Assembly: GCA_937981555.1 (NCBI GenBank)
Contig: CALJOK010000025.1
Location: 84,249-148,248 of the forward strand
Origin: an uncultured Saprospiraceae bacterium
Lineage (GTDB): Bacteria > Bacteroidota > Bacteroidia > Chitinophagales > Saprospiraceae
DNA length: 64,000 nt
Direction: 5' to 3'
How positions within the stretch are numbered: the first letter of the stretch is position 1; the number at the start of each line of letters is the position of its first letter. Below, one piece after another: positions 33,066-42,497 of this stretch. Both the position numbers and the translations under genes were made by a program. Below the pieces are notes generated by a model that made no database searches, was not told the origin of the DNA, and saw nothing but the letters and a program-made list of their open reading frames with translations.

Positions 33066-34919
33066 ATGAAAAATAAATTTAATTTTATTGAAAGAACAAC
33101 TAAATTGTTCTTTTGCTTAGCAATCATAGCTATAGCTTTTAATAGTTGTAAAGATGCCTTCGATCATGATTTACCTGACACAGGTTCGATAGAGGATACC
33201 ATTCCACCTACTGCTAATTTTTCTTATGCTTCTTCTATAGATGATTTTAAAACGATTAAATTCGGTAATCTTTCATTTGAATCTATTTCATATTCATGGG
33301 ATTTTGGTGGAGGAAATACATCAGTAGAAGAAGATCCTTCATTTACATTTGCAGCAGAAGGTACTTATCCAGTAACCTTAACTGCTAGTGATGGAAGGGG
33401 AGAGTCTAATTCAATAACTATAGATGTAGTTGTGGCTGAAGGACCATTCCAGCCTGTTATTGTAGAACCAGGTTTTGAGGATAATACGCTTCCTGATGGA
33501 ACTGGTGATGGACGAGATTCATGGAGAAAAAGTGAATTAGGTGGTGTTATTCAAATTACTAGTAGTCCTGTAACATTTGGAGATCAAGGTGCGAAGATGC
33601 CTGATGATCAATCTCGTGTTGGATATCAAGAGATTGTTGTAGAACCTAATTCTGTTTACGACTTAAGATTTTGGTACACGATGTTAGATAATTCGACTGA
33701 TCCTTATGTTACAGTATCTATTGTTGGTGTAACACAAAATGGAGGAGCTATCTCAACTACACAGGAAGCACTTGATAACACTATCGGTTCTGTAACGGTA
33801 AACGATACGTCGGATCCTGATGAATATTTAGAGCAAAAATTAACTTTTGATTCTAAGGATAATGATGTTGTTGCAATTTATTTCTTCAACGGACCTGTTG
33901 AAGCTAGATTAGATGATTTTTCTATTGAAGTTGGAACTCCTGGTGCAGTACCTCCTTCGGCAGGATTTGATATTACACAAAGTGCAGCTGATTTTTTAGA
34001 GTACACTTTCACTAATACATCTACAGATGGAGAAAGTTATGCATGGGATTTTGGCGATGGAAATACTTCAACTGATGAATCTCCGACTCATGTTTATGCA
34101 ACACATGATACTTATACGGTTACACTTGAAGTTACCAATGCTTCTGGCTTGTCAGCTACTCTAGAAAAACCAATTGACATTCAAGCACCAGTTACAGCAG
34201 ATTTTACATTTGTAACAAATCAAATTCCGGATACTTACCAAACTGTCCAATTCATGGATGCATCTGTGGGTGCAGTGGAATTGTTGTGGGAATTTGGAGA
34301 TGGTTATCAATTTACAGGAATGAATCCTTCACATACTTACATGGCAGATGATATTTATACGGTGACATTGACTGCAACTAGTATTACAGGTCTTCAAGAT
34401 GTAACGACGATGGAAGTAACAGTAGTATTAGGATTTATTGCATCAATTAAGGAATCATCATTTGAAGATGATGATCCTTCAGGAGCAGCTTGCGGTACTG
34501 CCTTAGACGGTCGTGATTGTTGGAGACAAAGTGATTTAGGAGGTGTAATTCAAATTACATCAGGTCCAACAGTTACTGGAGGTCAAGCTGCCAAGTTACC
34601 TAATGATGGTACTCGTATCGGTTATCAAAGAGTTGAAGTGGAAGCCAATAAAGAATATACAGTTACCTTTAACTATACAATGAAAACGGATCCAGGAACT
34701 TTAACTTTTTCTATTTTAGATGATTCTGTTTTGACAGATCCGTCTGAAGTAGCTGCAGCTACAATTACTTCAACTACAGTAAGTGATAATTCTGATCCAG
34801 ATACTTATGTAACGGAAACGATAGTTTTCAATTCAGGATCTTTAACAGAGATCGCTGTCTTCTTTACAAATTTAGATACAGAGTGTAGATTAGATGATAT
34901 TTCAATTATGGAAAATTAA
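33066..34919 (+). CDS. PKD/CBM-like surface glycan-binding lipoprotein
   Basis: 617 residues. Lipoprotein signal with Cys28 ('IAIAFNSCKDAFDHD'). Order of modules: PKD 1 about 48-125 ('YSWDFGGGNTSVEEDPSFTF'); beta-sandwich module A about 128-290; PKD 2 about 297-378 ('YAWDFGDGNTSTDESPTHVY'); PKD 3 about 379-458 ('LLWEFGDGYQFTGMNPSHTY'); beta-sandwich module B about 460-617. Modules A and B are clear duplicates (both have 'GRDSWR/GRDCWR', 'LGGVIQIT', 'RVGYQ/RIGYQ', 'ARLDD/CRLDD'). No catalytic residues are evident. Position directly after susCD and the anchor mean a SusE/F-type binding protein; the duplicated modules are likely carbohydrate-binding for alginate. A strong terminator follows. Confidence 0.82.
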   Translation: MKNKFNFIERTTKLFFCLAIIAIAFNSCKDAFDHDLPDTGSIEDTIPPTANFSYASSIDDFKTIKFGNLSFESISYSWDFGGGNTSVEEDPSFTFAAEGTYPVTLTASDGRGESNSITIDVVVAEGPFQPVIVEPGFEDNTLPDGTGDGRDSWRKSELGGVIQITSSPVTFGDQGAKMPDDQSRVGYQEIVVEPNSVYDLRFWYTMLDNSTDPYVTVSIVGVTQNGGAISTTQEALDNTIGSVTVNDTSDPDEYLEQKLTFDSKDNDVVAIYFFNGPVEARLDDFSIEVGTPGAVPPSAGFDITQSAADFLEYTFTNTSTDGESYAWDFGDGNTSTDESPTHVYATHDTYTVTLEVTNASGLSATLEKPIDIQAPVTADFTFVTNQIPDTYQTVQFMDASVGAVELLWEFGDGYQFTGMNPSHTYMADDIYTVTLTATSITGLQDVTTMEVTVVLGFIASIKESSFEDDDPSGAACGTALDGRDCWRQSDLGGVIQITSGPTVTGGQAAKLPNDGTRIGYQRVEVEANKEYTVTFNYTMKTDPGTLTFSILDDSVLTDPSEVAAATITSTTVSDNSDPDTYVTETIVFNSGSLTEIAVFFTNLDTECRLDDISIMEN

Positions 34920-34947
34920 GATTGATTGAATAAATAAATAAAAATTG

Positions 34948-34986
34948 CAAGGTGACTATCCTTTTAGTCACCTTGTGATTTTTTTT
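34948..34986 (+). terminator. Strong terminator after the PKD gene
   Basis: 11-bp perfect arms (caaggtgacta / tagtcaccttg) with a 6-nt loop, then tgatt and eight T. It separates susC-susD-PKD from the first PL7 gene. Confidence 0.85.
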
Positions 34987-35029
34987 ACAAAACATTTTTT
35001 TGAAAAACCCGATTGGGTGAATTTTTTTT

Positions 35030-35950
35030 ATGAAAAAAAATAACACAACATTTACATTTTTAATTTTTTCATTACTTTTTCTTTTTGGAACTAGTTGTGA
35101 AAAGACTTATGAAACTCGACCTCAATCTTCAAGTCCTTCCTCTAATACAAATGAGCAGCAAGTTCTAGTGGAAGGAGTAGATTATTTTTTGCCACATATT
35201 GATTTGAATAATTGGAAAGTAACACTACCTATTGGAAGCGGAAGTCCGACTGAAGTGAAACCTCCTGCGATTTTAAACTATGCGACCAATTCAGTATTAA
35301 AGGATTTTATGTACAATGATTCAACAGATGGTTCATTAGTTTTTTACACATACCCAGGTGGAGCAACCACTACAAATTCATCTTACCCACGAACGGAATT
35401 AAGAGAGCAAATGATTCCAGGAAGTAATAATACCAATTGGACTTTTGCTCAAGGAGGAAGAATGAAAGGAACACTTTCTGTTCCTGAGATGTCAAAAGAT
35501 GCCGGTGGAAATTTTCATCGATCGATCATCATGCAAATTCATGGAAGATTAACAGATGCTCAAAAAAGTCAAATTGGAGCAAGTGATAACAATGCTCCTC
35601 CAATATTGAAAATTTATTGGTACAAGGGGAAAATTCGAGTAAAAACTAAAGTCCTAAATGATCTAAATGCTTCCAATACTGAAATTTTAGAAACAAGTGC
35701 ATGGGGAGATGATGATGGTTTTAATTTTTCAGAAGAGGTTGGACATGATCAATTTACTTTAGAGATAATTGCTTCGGAAGGACGAATGGAAGTGATTTTA
35801 AATGATAGCGAATCAAAAGTTTACGATGATATTCATATGCAAAAATGGGGAGTCTTTGAAAATTATTTCAAAGCAGGGAACTATCTAAGTTCCACAGAGG
35901 AGAATGCTTTTGCAAAAGTGAAATACTATGATCTAGAAGTTAGTCATTAA
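35030..35950 (+). CDS. Alginate lyase, polysaccharide lyase family 7 (first copy)
   Basis: 306 residues. Lipoprotein signal with Cys23 ('LLFLFGTSCEK'), then a linker and a jelly-roll PL7 domain about 54-306. The three family signatures are present: RTELREQ (121-127), QIHG (169-172) and YFKAGNY (279-285), giving the catalytic Arg, Gln, His and Tyr. The QIH form is associated with activity on polyG or mixed regions; QVH would suggest polyM. It cuts alginate by beta-elimination at the cell surface or in the periplasm. A second copy (46336-47199) closes the operon. The upstream terminator suggests its own promoter or reduced read-through. Confidence 0.95.
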   Translation: MKKNNTTFTFLIFSLLFLFGTSCEKTYETRPQSSSPSSNTNEQQVLVEGVDYFLPHIDLNNWKVTLPIGSGSPTEVKPPAILNYATNSVLKDFMYNDSTDGSLVFYTYPGGATTTNSSYPRTELREQMIPGSNNTNWTFAQGGRMKGTLSVPEMSKDAGGNFHRSIIMQIHGRLTDAQKSQIGASDNNAPPILKIYWYKGKIRVKTKVLNDLNASNTEILETSAWGDDDGFNFSEEVGHDQFTLEIIASEGRMEVILNDSESKVYDDIHMQKWGVFENYFKAGNYLSSTEENAFAKVKYYDLEVSH

Positions 35951-35954
35951 TTAA

Positions 35955-36093
35955 TAATGGATAATTGTAAGCGGTAAATGGTTGACAAATCCAAACAGGG
36001 ATTAATCATTTAGAATAAATCGCTTACAGTTATTTTCATACAGTTTTGTTTTAGTTAGCAGGGTGCTGTTCTGATTAGAATATTTTCCGAACA
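35955..36093. promoter_or_regulatory. Dyads between PL7 and the Nramp-like gene
   Basis: A dyad gtaagcg / cgcttac spans 35967-36029. A degenerate ExuR-like site (atggttgacaaa, 35978-35989, 10 of 12 matches) lies inside it, and ctgttc / gaacag follows at 36065-36093. These may drive or modulate the second half of the locus. Low confidence. Confidence 0.3.
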
Positions 36094-36123
36094 GGATTCC
36101 TGCCATCTTTTGAAATAAAAACC

Positions 36124-37389
36124 ATGCAAGAAAAACCTAATGTATTAAGAAAAATTTACTTGCTAATGCTAGCCATTGGTCCAGGTTTTTTTGCCATCGG
36201 TTACACTATAGGTACTGGAAGCGTAACTTCAATGATAGTTGCAGGTAGCCAATTTGGCATGCAATTATTGTGGGTTTTGTTTTTAAGTTGTTTGTTTTCT
36301 TGGGTGTTGATGGAGGCCTACGGTCGGTATACTTTAGTGACAGGAGAGACTGCACTTTATAGTTTTCGGAAGCATCTGAAATTTGGAAATATCATTGCCA
36401 TACTCATTATTTTGGGAGTTACTTTTGGACAATGGAATTCATTGATTGGCATTTTAGGAATATCTGCGAATGCGATTTTTGAAATGCTCGCACTTTTTAT
36501 TCCGAGTATAAAAGGTCATGAATACTGGAGTGTTCTGACGATTGCATTAATTATCATAAGCGGAATGTATTACCTTTTATGGCATGGGAGTTATTCAATT
36601 TTTGAAAAACTACTGGTGATTTTTGTATCATTTATGGGGTTATCATTTATCCTTTCGTTGTTCATAATATTACCTGATCCGAGTGAAGTTGCTAAAGGAA
36701 TGATTCCTTCGGTTCCCCAAGTTGAAGGTGGGAAAATGTTGGTTGCCGCATTTGTTGGTACAACGATGGCATCTGCAACTTTTCTTTCCCGACCACTTTT
36801 TATTCAAGGAAAAGGTTGGACGAAAGAGAATATGAAAGACCAAAGTAAAGATGCGATGTGGGCCGCTATTTTAATATTTATCATTAGTGCTTCTGTGATG
36901 GCGGTTGCAATGGGTGCATTTCATGCAGATGGAAAAGTTGTAACTAAAGTCTTAGATATGGTTTATGCTTTGGAGCCTATTGCTGGGAAATTTGCAATAG
37001 CCATTTTCTTTATAGGAACTATGGCGGCAGGGTTATCATCAGTTTTTCCAATATTAATGATTGCGCCTTTAATGATTGCGGATTATCAAGCAGGAAAATT
37101 AGACACAAGTTCTAAGCAATTTAAAACCATTGCAGGTATAGCTTGTGTTATCAGTTTGTTGGTTCCTATTTTCGGAGCGAATCCTATCAAAGCACAAATT
37201 CTGACTCAGGTTTTTAATGTATTTGTTTTGCCACTTGTGATTGTTGGAATTTTGATTTTAATTAATAGAAAAGACTTGATGGGGAAACATAAAGCAGGTT
37301 GGTTGCTTAATACAGGAATGGTGATGTCGTTAATTTTTGCTTGTATAATTTCTTATAATGGAGTAATTGCTATTGCTGAAAAATTTTAA
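36124..37389 (+). CDS. Nramp-related transporter without the metal-binding motifs
   Basis: 421 residues, 11 or so membrane helices, Nramp (SLC11) fold. The N-terminus 'LLMLAIGPGFFAIGYTIGTGSVTSM' aligns with helix 1 of Nramp, where metal transporters have DPGN; here it reads IGTGS (29-33). In helix 6 the canonical MPH motif is replaced by 'GTTMASATFLSRP' (212-224). Metal ligands are therefore absent and manganese/iron transport is unlikely. Its place between PL7 and PL17 in an alginate operon suggests transport of a uronate, oligouronate or a co-substrate in the inner membrane, which is inference. The operon already has an MFS transporter (40252), so two inner-membrane carriers may serve different products. 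Confidence 0.75.
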   Translation: MQEKPNVLRKIYLLMLAIGPGFFAIGYTIGTGSVTSMIVAGSQFGMQLLWVLFLSCLFSWVLMEAYGRYTLVTGETALYSFRKHLKFGNIIAILIILGVTFGQWNSLIGILGISANAIFEMLALFIPSIKGHEYWSVLTIALIIISGMYYLLWHGSYSIFEKLLVIFVSFMGLSFILSLFIILPDPSEVAKGMIPSVPQVEGGKMLVAAFVGTTMASATFLSRPLFIQGKGWTKENMKDQSKDAMWAAILIFIISASVMAVAMGAFHADGKVVTKVLDMVYALEPIAGKFAIAIFFIGTMAAGLSSVFPILMIAPLMIADYQAGKLDTSSKQFKTIAGIACVISLLVPIFGANPIKAQILTQVFNVFVLPLVIVGILILINRKDLMGKHKAGWLLNTGMVMSLIFACIISYNGVIAIAEKF

Positions 37390-37455
37390 AACCAATTAAA
37401 AAACAAATATGGTTAGCTGCTATCCGAACTAAAAGAAGCTAATTTCTAAATACGG

Positions 37456-39732
37456 ATGAAAAAAATAATTAAAATAAATTTTCTAATGACCCTGTTCCTT
37501 GGAGCAAGCTTAATTCTTCTTTCCCAGAATCATCCCAATTTGATTTTGACAAAAGAAGGAGTAAAAGAAATTAAAAAGAACCTCGGTACAGTTCCATTGT
37601 TTGATGATGTACTTACCAAAATAAAAGCAGAAGTAGATGCCGAAATAAAAATCGGAGTTCAGGTGCCAATTCCAAAAGATATGGCAGGTGGATATACTCA
37701 CGAACGGCACAAGCAAAACTTTTTTATTTTACGAAAGGCAGGAAATTTATATCAGATTACAGGCGATAAAAAATACGCTGAATATATTCGTCAAAACTTA
37801 TTGGCATACGCCAAAATGTTTCCGTCTCTACCCAAACATCCAACAGACAGAAGCTATGCAACAGGTAAAATTTTTTGGCAATGCTTGAACGATGCCAACT
37901 GGCTCGTTTACGTTAGTCAAGCTTATGATTGTGTTTATGATTATATGTCGAAAGAGGAACGAGATTTCGTAGAGAAAGATCTCTTTCGACCATTGGCAGA
38001 ATGGATCTCAACTGACAACCCTAAATTTTTTAATCGTGTTCACAATCACTCGACTTGGGCAAATGCAGGAGTTGGAATGATTGGTTTGGTGATGAACGAT
38101 GAGGAGTTAATCCAACGAGCTTTATATGGTTTGAAAAATGATGGATTGAATAATACCATGCTAGATAATGATGGTGGTTTTATCAAAGTGGAAGGACAAA
38201 ATGCGGCAGGCTTTTTTGCTCAATTAGATTACTCTTTTTCACCTGATGGGCATTTTACAGAAGGACCATATTATCTCCGATATGCGATGACTCCATTTTT
38301 GCTTTTTGCAAAATCTTTGGCAAATAATCGCCCTGATTTAAAAATTTACGATTACCGAAATGGTATTTTGGAAAAGTCAATCTATTCGCTTTTATATGAA
38401 AGTGATGCGCAAGGAAGATTTTTTCCAATTAACGATTCGCAGAAAGGTATGTCTTGGAATTCCCGTGAGGTAGTTGCAGCAGTAGACATTGCTTATCTCG
38501 ATTTTGGTAATGATCCAATGTTACTTTCTATTGCTGAAAAACAAGGCAAAGTTACTCTTGATGAAGCAGGTTTTAAAACGGCTGCTGATCTCGAAAAAGG
38601 TTTAACAAAACCATTTAAGCATAAATCAATTGCTTATAGTGATGGCGCTGACGGTAAGCATGGTGGCTTAGGTATTTTGCGAGCTGATAATAATGATGGA
38701 GAGGAGATATGTGTAGTGGCAAAATATGCTGCTCACGGAATGGGGCATGGACATTTTGATAAACTTTCCTACTCGCTTTACGATGAAGATGGAGAGGTGA
38801 TTCAAGATTATGGCGCAGCAAGATGGGTGAATATTGATCAAAAAGGAGGAGGTCGATATTTGAAAGAAAATCAAACTTTTGCCAAGCAAAGTATTGCGCA
38901 CAATACATTGGTCATTAATGAAACTTCACATTACGAAGGAAAGGTAAAAAAGGCGGAGGCAAATCATCCTGATCAATATTTTTTCGATGTTAAAAATCCA
39001 AAGGTTCAAGCAGTAAGTGCTAAAGAACTTCATGCTTATACTGATGCTGTGATGCATCGAACTTTGATTTTGTTAAAAGATGAAAATTTTAAGAATCCAA
39101 TATTGATTGATGTGTTCAGAGTAGAGTCAGAAAGTAAAAATCAATATGATTTTCCAATATGGTTTCATGGACATTTGCTTTCGACCAGTTTTGATTATAC
39201 CACTCAAACAAATAGACTAACTACACTTGGGAATGGTCATGGCTATCAGCATATTTGGGAAGAGGCAAGTGGGAAATCTTCAAGTGAAAGCAATCAAGTA
39301 ACTTGGTTTACACATCAGTCCTCTGGCGGTGGAGAAGTAAATGGAAAATTGTTTACCATGACCACTTCTTCTGAAAAAAATGACGAATTAATTTTTGCAA
39401 GATCAGGAGCGAATGACCCAAGTTTCAACTTGCGTCACGACCCAGTTTTTATCCAAAGAAGAAAAGGAGGGAACAGTATATTTGCTTCTGTGATAGAATC
39501 TCATGGAACATATAATCCAGTTTCAGAAACTCCATTGAGTCCTTTTTCAGGATTAAAATCTGTGGAAGTAATTCATGATTCGAAAGAATATACAGTCATT
39601 CGGATTTCTCATAATTCGAAAAAGACTTGGACGGTTGCAATTGCAAATCAAGACGCTTCTGAGAAAGCGAAGCATCAAATTAAGATTGGAAAAGAAATGT
39701 TAGAATGGACAGGTGCTTTTTATATACAATAA
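37456..39732 (+). CDS. Oligoalginate lyase, polysaccharide lyase family 17
   Basis: 758 residues, the usual size for PL17 exolyases. Signal peptide about 1-23. An (alpha/alpha) toroid about 30-370 holds the active site: 'HNHSTWANAGVGM' with Asn197/His198 and 'FSPDGHFTEGPYYLRYA' with Tyr272/273. A heparinase II/III-type beta-sandwich about 390-750 follows ('HGMGHGHFDKLSYSLY', 'ARWVNIDQKGGGRY', 'HNTLVINETSHYEGK'). It cuts unsaturated monouronate from the ends of alginate oligomers, in the periplasm. It lies 66 bp after the Nramp-like gene and directly before kdgF, which acts on its product. Confidence 0.93.
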   Translation: MKKIIKINFLMTLFLGASLILLSQNHPNLILTKEGVKEIKKNLGTVPLFDDVLTKIKAEVDAEIKIGVQVPIPKDMAGGYTHERHKQNFFILRKAGNLYQITGDKKYAEYIRQNLLAYAKMFPSLPKHPTDRSYATGKIFWQCLNDANWLVYVSQAYDCVYDYMSKEERDFVEKDLFRPLAEWISTDNPKFFNRVHNHSTWANAGVGMIGLVMNDEELIQRALYGLKNDGLNNTMLDNDGGFIKVEGQNAAGFFAQLDYSFSPDGHFTEGPYYLRYAMTPFLLFAKSLANNRPDLKIYDYRNGILEKSIYSLLYESDAQGRFFPINDSQKGMSWNSREVVAAVDIAYLDFGNDPMLLSIAEKQGKVTLDEAGFKTAADLEKGLTKPFKHKSIAYSDGADGKHGGLGILRADNNDGEEICVVAKYAAHGMGHGHFDKLSYSLYDEDGEVIQDYGAARWVNIDQKGGGRYLKENQTFAKQSIAHNTLVINETSHYEGKVKKAEANHPDQYFFDVKNPKVQAVSAKELHAYTDAVMHRTLILLKDENFKNPILIDVFRVESESKNQYDFPIWFHGHLLSTSFDYTTQTNRLTTLGNGHGYQHIWEEASGKSSSESNQVTWFTHQSSGGGEVNGKLFTMTTSSEKNDELIFARSGANDPSFNLRHDPVFIQRRKGGNSIFASVIESHGTYNPVSETPLSPFSGLKSVEVIHDSKEYTVIRISHNSKKTWTVAIANQDASEKAKHQIKIGKEMLEWTGAFYIQ

Positions 39733-39831
39733 AAGAAACATAGATATTTTCGTTTATTAAAACCTTGAAGGATTAGTAAATGTGAAGAACTTAATTGAAT
39801 AAATATTTTTTTGTAAAAACAATGTTATAAT

Positions 39832-40176
39832 ATGTCAGAAATTAAACCTACTCAACCTTATTTCCTACAACAAGATCAGGAATGGGAACAAGTCAATCCA
39901 TTATTGAGACGACAAATTCATGGCTATGATTCTAAGATCATGCTAGTAGTTGCAGACTTTAAAGATGGTGGGATCGGAGACTTACACAATCATCATCATT
40001 CGCAAGTTACGTATGTGCAAAGCGGAGAATTCGAAATGACAATCGGCGATGATATACGTATTATCAAAGGAGGAGATTCTTATTATATCCCTACGATGGT
40101 TATGCATGGATGTAAATGCATCAAAGCTGGAACATTGATCGATGTGTTTAGTCCTGCAAGAGAAGACTTTTTATAA
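39832..40176 (+). CDS. kdgF: KdgF-type cupin, unsaturated uronate to DEH conversion
   Basis: 114 residues, one small cupin. Metal ligands fit the KdgF pattern: His52, His54 and Gln58 in 'LHNHHHSQVTYVQSGEFE', and His92 in 'PTMVMHGCKC'. KdgF speeds the opening of 4,5-unsaturated galacturonate or mannuronate/guluronate monomers to the linear 5-keto form (DEH). No signal peptide, so cytoplasmic. It follows the PL17 gene and precedes the MFS carrier, which fits the path order of product release, uptake and linearisation. A hairpin (40184-40219, ttgaaccaaaa / ttttggttcaa) follows at once. Confidence 0.9.
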   Translation: MSEIKPTQPYFLQQDQEWEQVNPLLRRQIHGYDSKIMLVVADFKDGGIGDLHNHHHSQVTYVQSGEFEMTIGDDIRIIKGGDSYYIPTMVMHGCKCIKAGTLIDVFSPAREDFL

Positions 40177-40183
40177 TAAGCAC

Positions 40184-40219
40184 TTGAACCAAAATATCTA
40201 AAAAGACTTTTTGGTTCAA
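40184..40219 (+). ncRNA. Intercistronic hairpin after kdgF
   Basis: 11-bp perfect arms (ttgaaccaaaa / ttttggttcaa) with a 14-nt loop and no T tract. It may protect or process the polycistronic message. Confidence 0.45.
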
Positions 40220-40251
40220 ATACTTAAGCATTTTTATAAAACAAAACGAAA

Positions 40252-41607
40252 ATGAAAATCAACGGATTACGATGGTGGGTTGTAGGACTAATTGCCTTAG
40301 CAGCAGTCATCAATTATATTGACCGTCAGGCAATGGGAGTGCTCTGGCCAGAAATAGCAAAAGATCTCTATCCTGATAAAACTGATCTTGAGCGAAAAGA
40401 TATTTATGCGATAATCTCTGTCGTTTTTATGTTTTCGTATGCATTTGGTCAAGCTATTTTTGGGAAAATTTTTGACTGGATTGGTACCCGTCTTGGGTTT
40501 GCATTGTCCATTGGAGTTTGGTCGATAGCGACTGCACTACATGCTTTTGCACAAGGGATTTTAAGCTTCAGTATTTTTCGTGGACTCTTAGGAGTTGCGG
40601 AAGCAGGGAATTGGCCTGGAGCAGCCAAAGGAAATGCAGAATGGTTTCCAACAAAAGAACGTGCTTTTGCGCAAGGTATTTTTAACTCAGGTGCTGCGAT
40701 TGGAGGAATTATTTCAATTCCACTTATTGCATTTTTGACAATATACTTTAGTTGGCAAATGATTTTTGTTTTAGTAGGTTTGATTGGTTTGTTATGGTTG
40801 ATACCTTGGCTGTATTTGGTTAAAGGACCACCGAAAGATCACCCATGGCTATCTGAAGAAGAAAGACAGTATATCTTAAGTGGGCAAAAAAATCAAGAAG
40901 TAGTTGAAAAAGATAATCTTGGATATTCAGATGAAGGAGTTTTGGATGAAGTAAATAAGAATGTAGAAGTAGTTGACGAAGGTTACAATCCAACAACTTC
41001 AGAACTTCTATCTCGCAAACAAAGTTGGGGAGTCATTATTGCATCCGCAGCGATTGATCCTATTTGGTGGTTGTTTGTAGTTTGGATTCCGATTTATCTG
41101 AATGAAGTCTATGGAATGAATGTAAAAGAAATTGGCCTTTACGGTTGGGTTCCTTATGTGGGAGCAATGTTTGGAGCATGGTTCGGTGGACTGTTAGCAC
41201 AAAATCGTATTCAAGTAGGATGGAGTGTAGATAGAACAAGAAAGTTTGTGATCACACTTGGATGCTTGATTATGTTGCCAGCACTATTAGCGATGTCAAG
41301 TCCAGGAGGTCCTGTAACAGCAGTACTTTTAATGGCTGTTATTTTGTTTGGTTTCCAAACAGCAATTGGAAATGTTCAGACTTTGCCAAGTGATTTGTTT
41401 GGTGGAAAAACAGTTGGAACATTAGCAGGGATTGCAGGAATGGCAGCTAAATTTAGTGCGGCAGGCTTAGTAAGATTCGTTCCTTGGTTGACTTCAGATG
41501 GAAATTATTCACTTGCATTTGCTATCGGAGCAGGCTTAGCTATACTTGCTATGGCGAGTGTCTGGATATTATGTCCTAAAATTGAACCATTGAAACCAAC
41601 TAGCTAA
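40252..41607 (+). CDS. MFS hexuronate transporter (ExuT/ACS type)
   Basis: 451 residues, 12 membrane segments with a cytoplasmic loop at about 200-250 (variable, Asp/Glu/Asn rich). The start 'LRWWVVGLIALAAVINYIDRQAMGVLWPEI' is the anion:cation symporter/hexuronate-transporter signature, including the conserved 'NYIDR'. 'GKIFDWIGTRLGF' is the 2-3 loop and 'GVAEAGNWPGAAKGNAEWFPTKERA' the typical ACS block. It brings monouronates (or DEH) from periplasm to cytoplasm with protons. In the alginate operon it would take up the PL17 product, feeding kdgF and the reductases. Confidence 0.92.
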   Translation: MKINGLRWWVVGLIALAAVINYIDRQAMGVLWPEIAKDLYPDKTDLERKDIYAIISVVFMFSYAFGQAIFGKIFDWIGTRLGFALSIGVWSIATALHAFAQGILSFSIFRGLLGVAEAGNWPGAAKGNAEWFPTKERAFAQGIFNSGAAIGGIISIPLIAFLTIYFSWQMIFVLVGLIGLLWLIPWLYLVKGPPKDHPWLSEEERQYILSGQKNQEVVEKDNLGYSDEGVLDEVNKNVEVVDEGYNPTTSELLSRKQSWGVIIASAAIDPIWWLFVVWIPIYLNEVYGMNVKEIGLYGWVPYVGAMFGAWFGGLLAQNRIQVGWSVDRTRKFVITLGCLIMLPALLAMSSPGGPVTAVLLMAVILFGFQTAIGNVQTLPSDLFGGKTVGTLAGIAGMAAKFSAAGLVRFVPWLTSDGNYSLAFAIGAGLAILAMASVWILCPKIEPLKPTS

Positions 41608-41713
41608 AATAGAGAAAGCAAAATCTTAAAAGTAGATTTTGTAATAAAAAATAACAATATATTTACATTTTATAAAACGACTAAAAAATTCTTAAATTTT
41701 TAAAAAATAGATT

Positions 41714-42475
41714 ATGGAATCACAAGGAAAAGTAGCAATCGTAACTGGTGCCACAGCAGGTATTGGTTTTGCAGTAGCAAAAAGATTAGGTAAAGATGGA
41801 TTTACTGTTGTAATAAACGGTATCGAACATGAAGAAGGAGCTAAAAGAGTTGCAGAACTTACTGCAGATGGTATTACGGCTGAGTATTACGGATTTGATG
41901 TTACAAAGGAAGATGCTGTAACTGAAAACATTACCAAAATTGGTGAAAAGTATGGAAGAATTGATGTGCTTGTAAATAATGCAGGTGGACTAGGTGGACG
42001 ATCTAGGTTTGAAGTAATGACCACAGAATTTTACAGATTTGTAATGGCATTAAATTTAGACTCTGTGTTTTTCGCTTCAAGAGCAGCAATTCCTTTTCTT
42101 AAGAAAGGAGATAATCCTACCATCATTAATTATACTTCAAATGCAGGATGGAATGCAGGAGGACCTGGCGCGGGAATTTATGGAACATCTAAAGCCGCAG
42201 TTCATACTATTACGAGAGCATTAGCAAAAGATTTGGCGGAATATGGTATTAGAGTTAATGCAGTTTCTCCAGGTACAATTGACACAGATTTTCATAAGCA
42301 AATTAAATCAACGAAGCCAGAAGTTTTTGCTTCTTGGGCGAATAACATTATGCTAAAAAGATTAGGTCAACCAGAAGATGTTGCTGGTGTTGTTTCTTTC
42401 TTAGCTAGTAAGGATGCTGCATTTTTAACTGCAGAGACAATCCAAGTTGGCGGAGGGCAAGCATTAGGAATTTAA
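41714..42475 (+). CDS. Short-chain dehydrogenase 1, probable DEH reductase
   Basis: 253 residues, classical SDR. Cofactor motif TGATAGIG (11-18), 'NNAG' (88-91), catalytic Tyr156-x3-Lys160 ('YGTSK'), and a C-terminal 'VAGVVSFLASKDAAFLTAETIQVGGG'. The residue after the second beta strand ('VVINGIEHEE') has no clear Asp or Arg, so NADH versus NADPH is not decided. Alginate SDRs such as those of Sphingomonas and Flavobacterium reduce DEH to KDG, which fits the context (uronate transporter before, KDG kinase after). A second, distinct SDR is 22 bp downstream. Confidence 0.85.
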   Translation: MESQGKVAIVTGATAGIGFAVAKRLGKDGFTVVINGIEHEEGAKRVAELTADGITAEYYGFDVTKEDAVTENITKIGEKYGRIDVLVNNAGGLGGRSRFEVMTTEFYRFVMALNLDSVFFASRAAIPFLKKGDNPTIINYTSNAGWNAGGPGAGIYGTSKAAVHTITRALAKDLAEYGIRVNAVSPGTIDTDFHKQIKSTKPEVFASWANNIMLKRLGQPEDVAGVVSFLASKDAAFLTAETIQVGGGQALGI

Positions 42476-42497
42476 TTTTAAATCTATAAAAAAAAGA

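Noticed and set aside
36124..37389. Annotation as manganese/iron (Nramp) transporter
   Set aside because: The DPGN and MPH metal-binding motifs are absent, so only fold membership is claimed.
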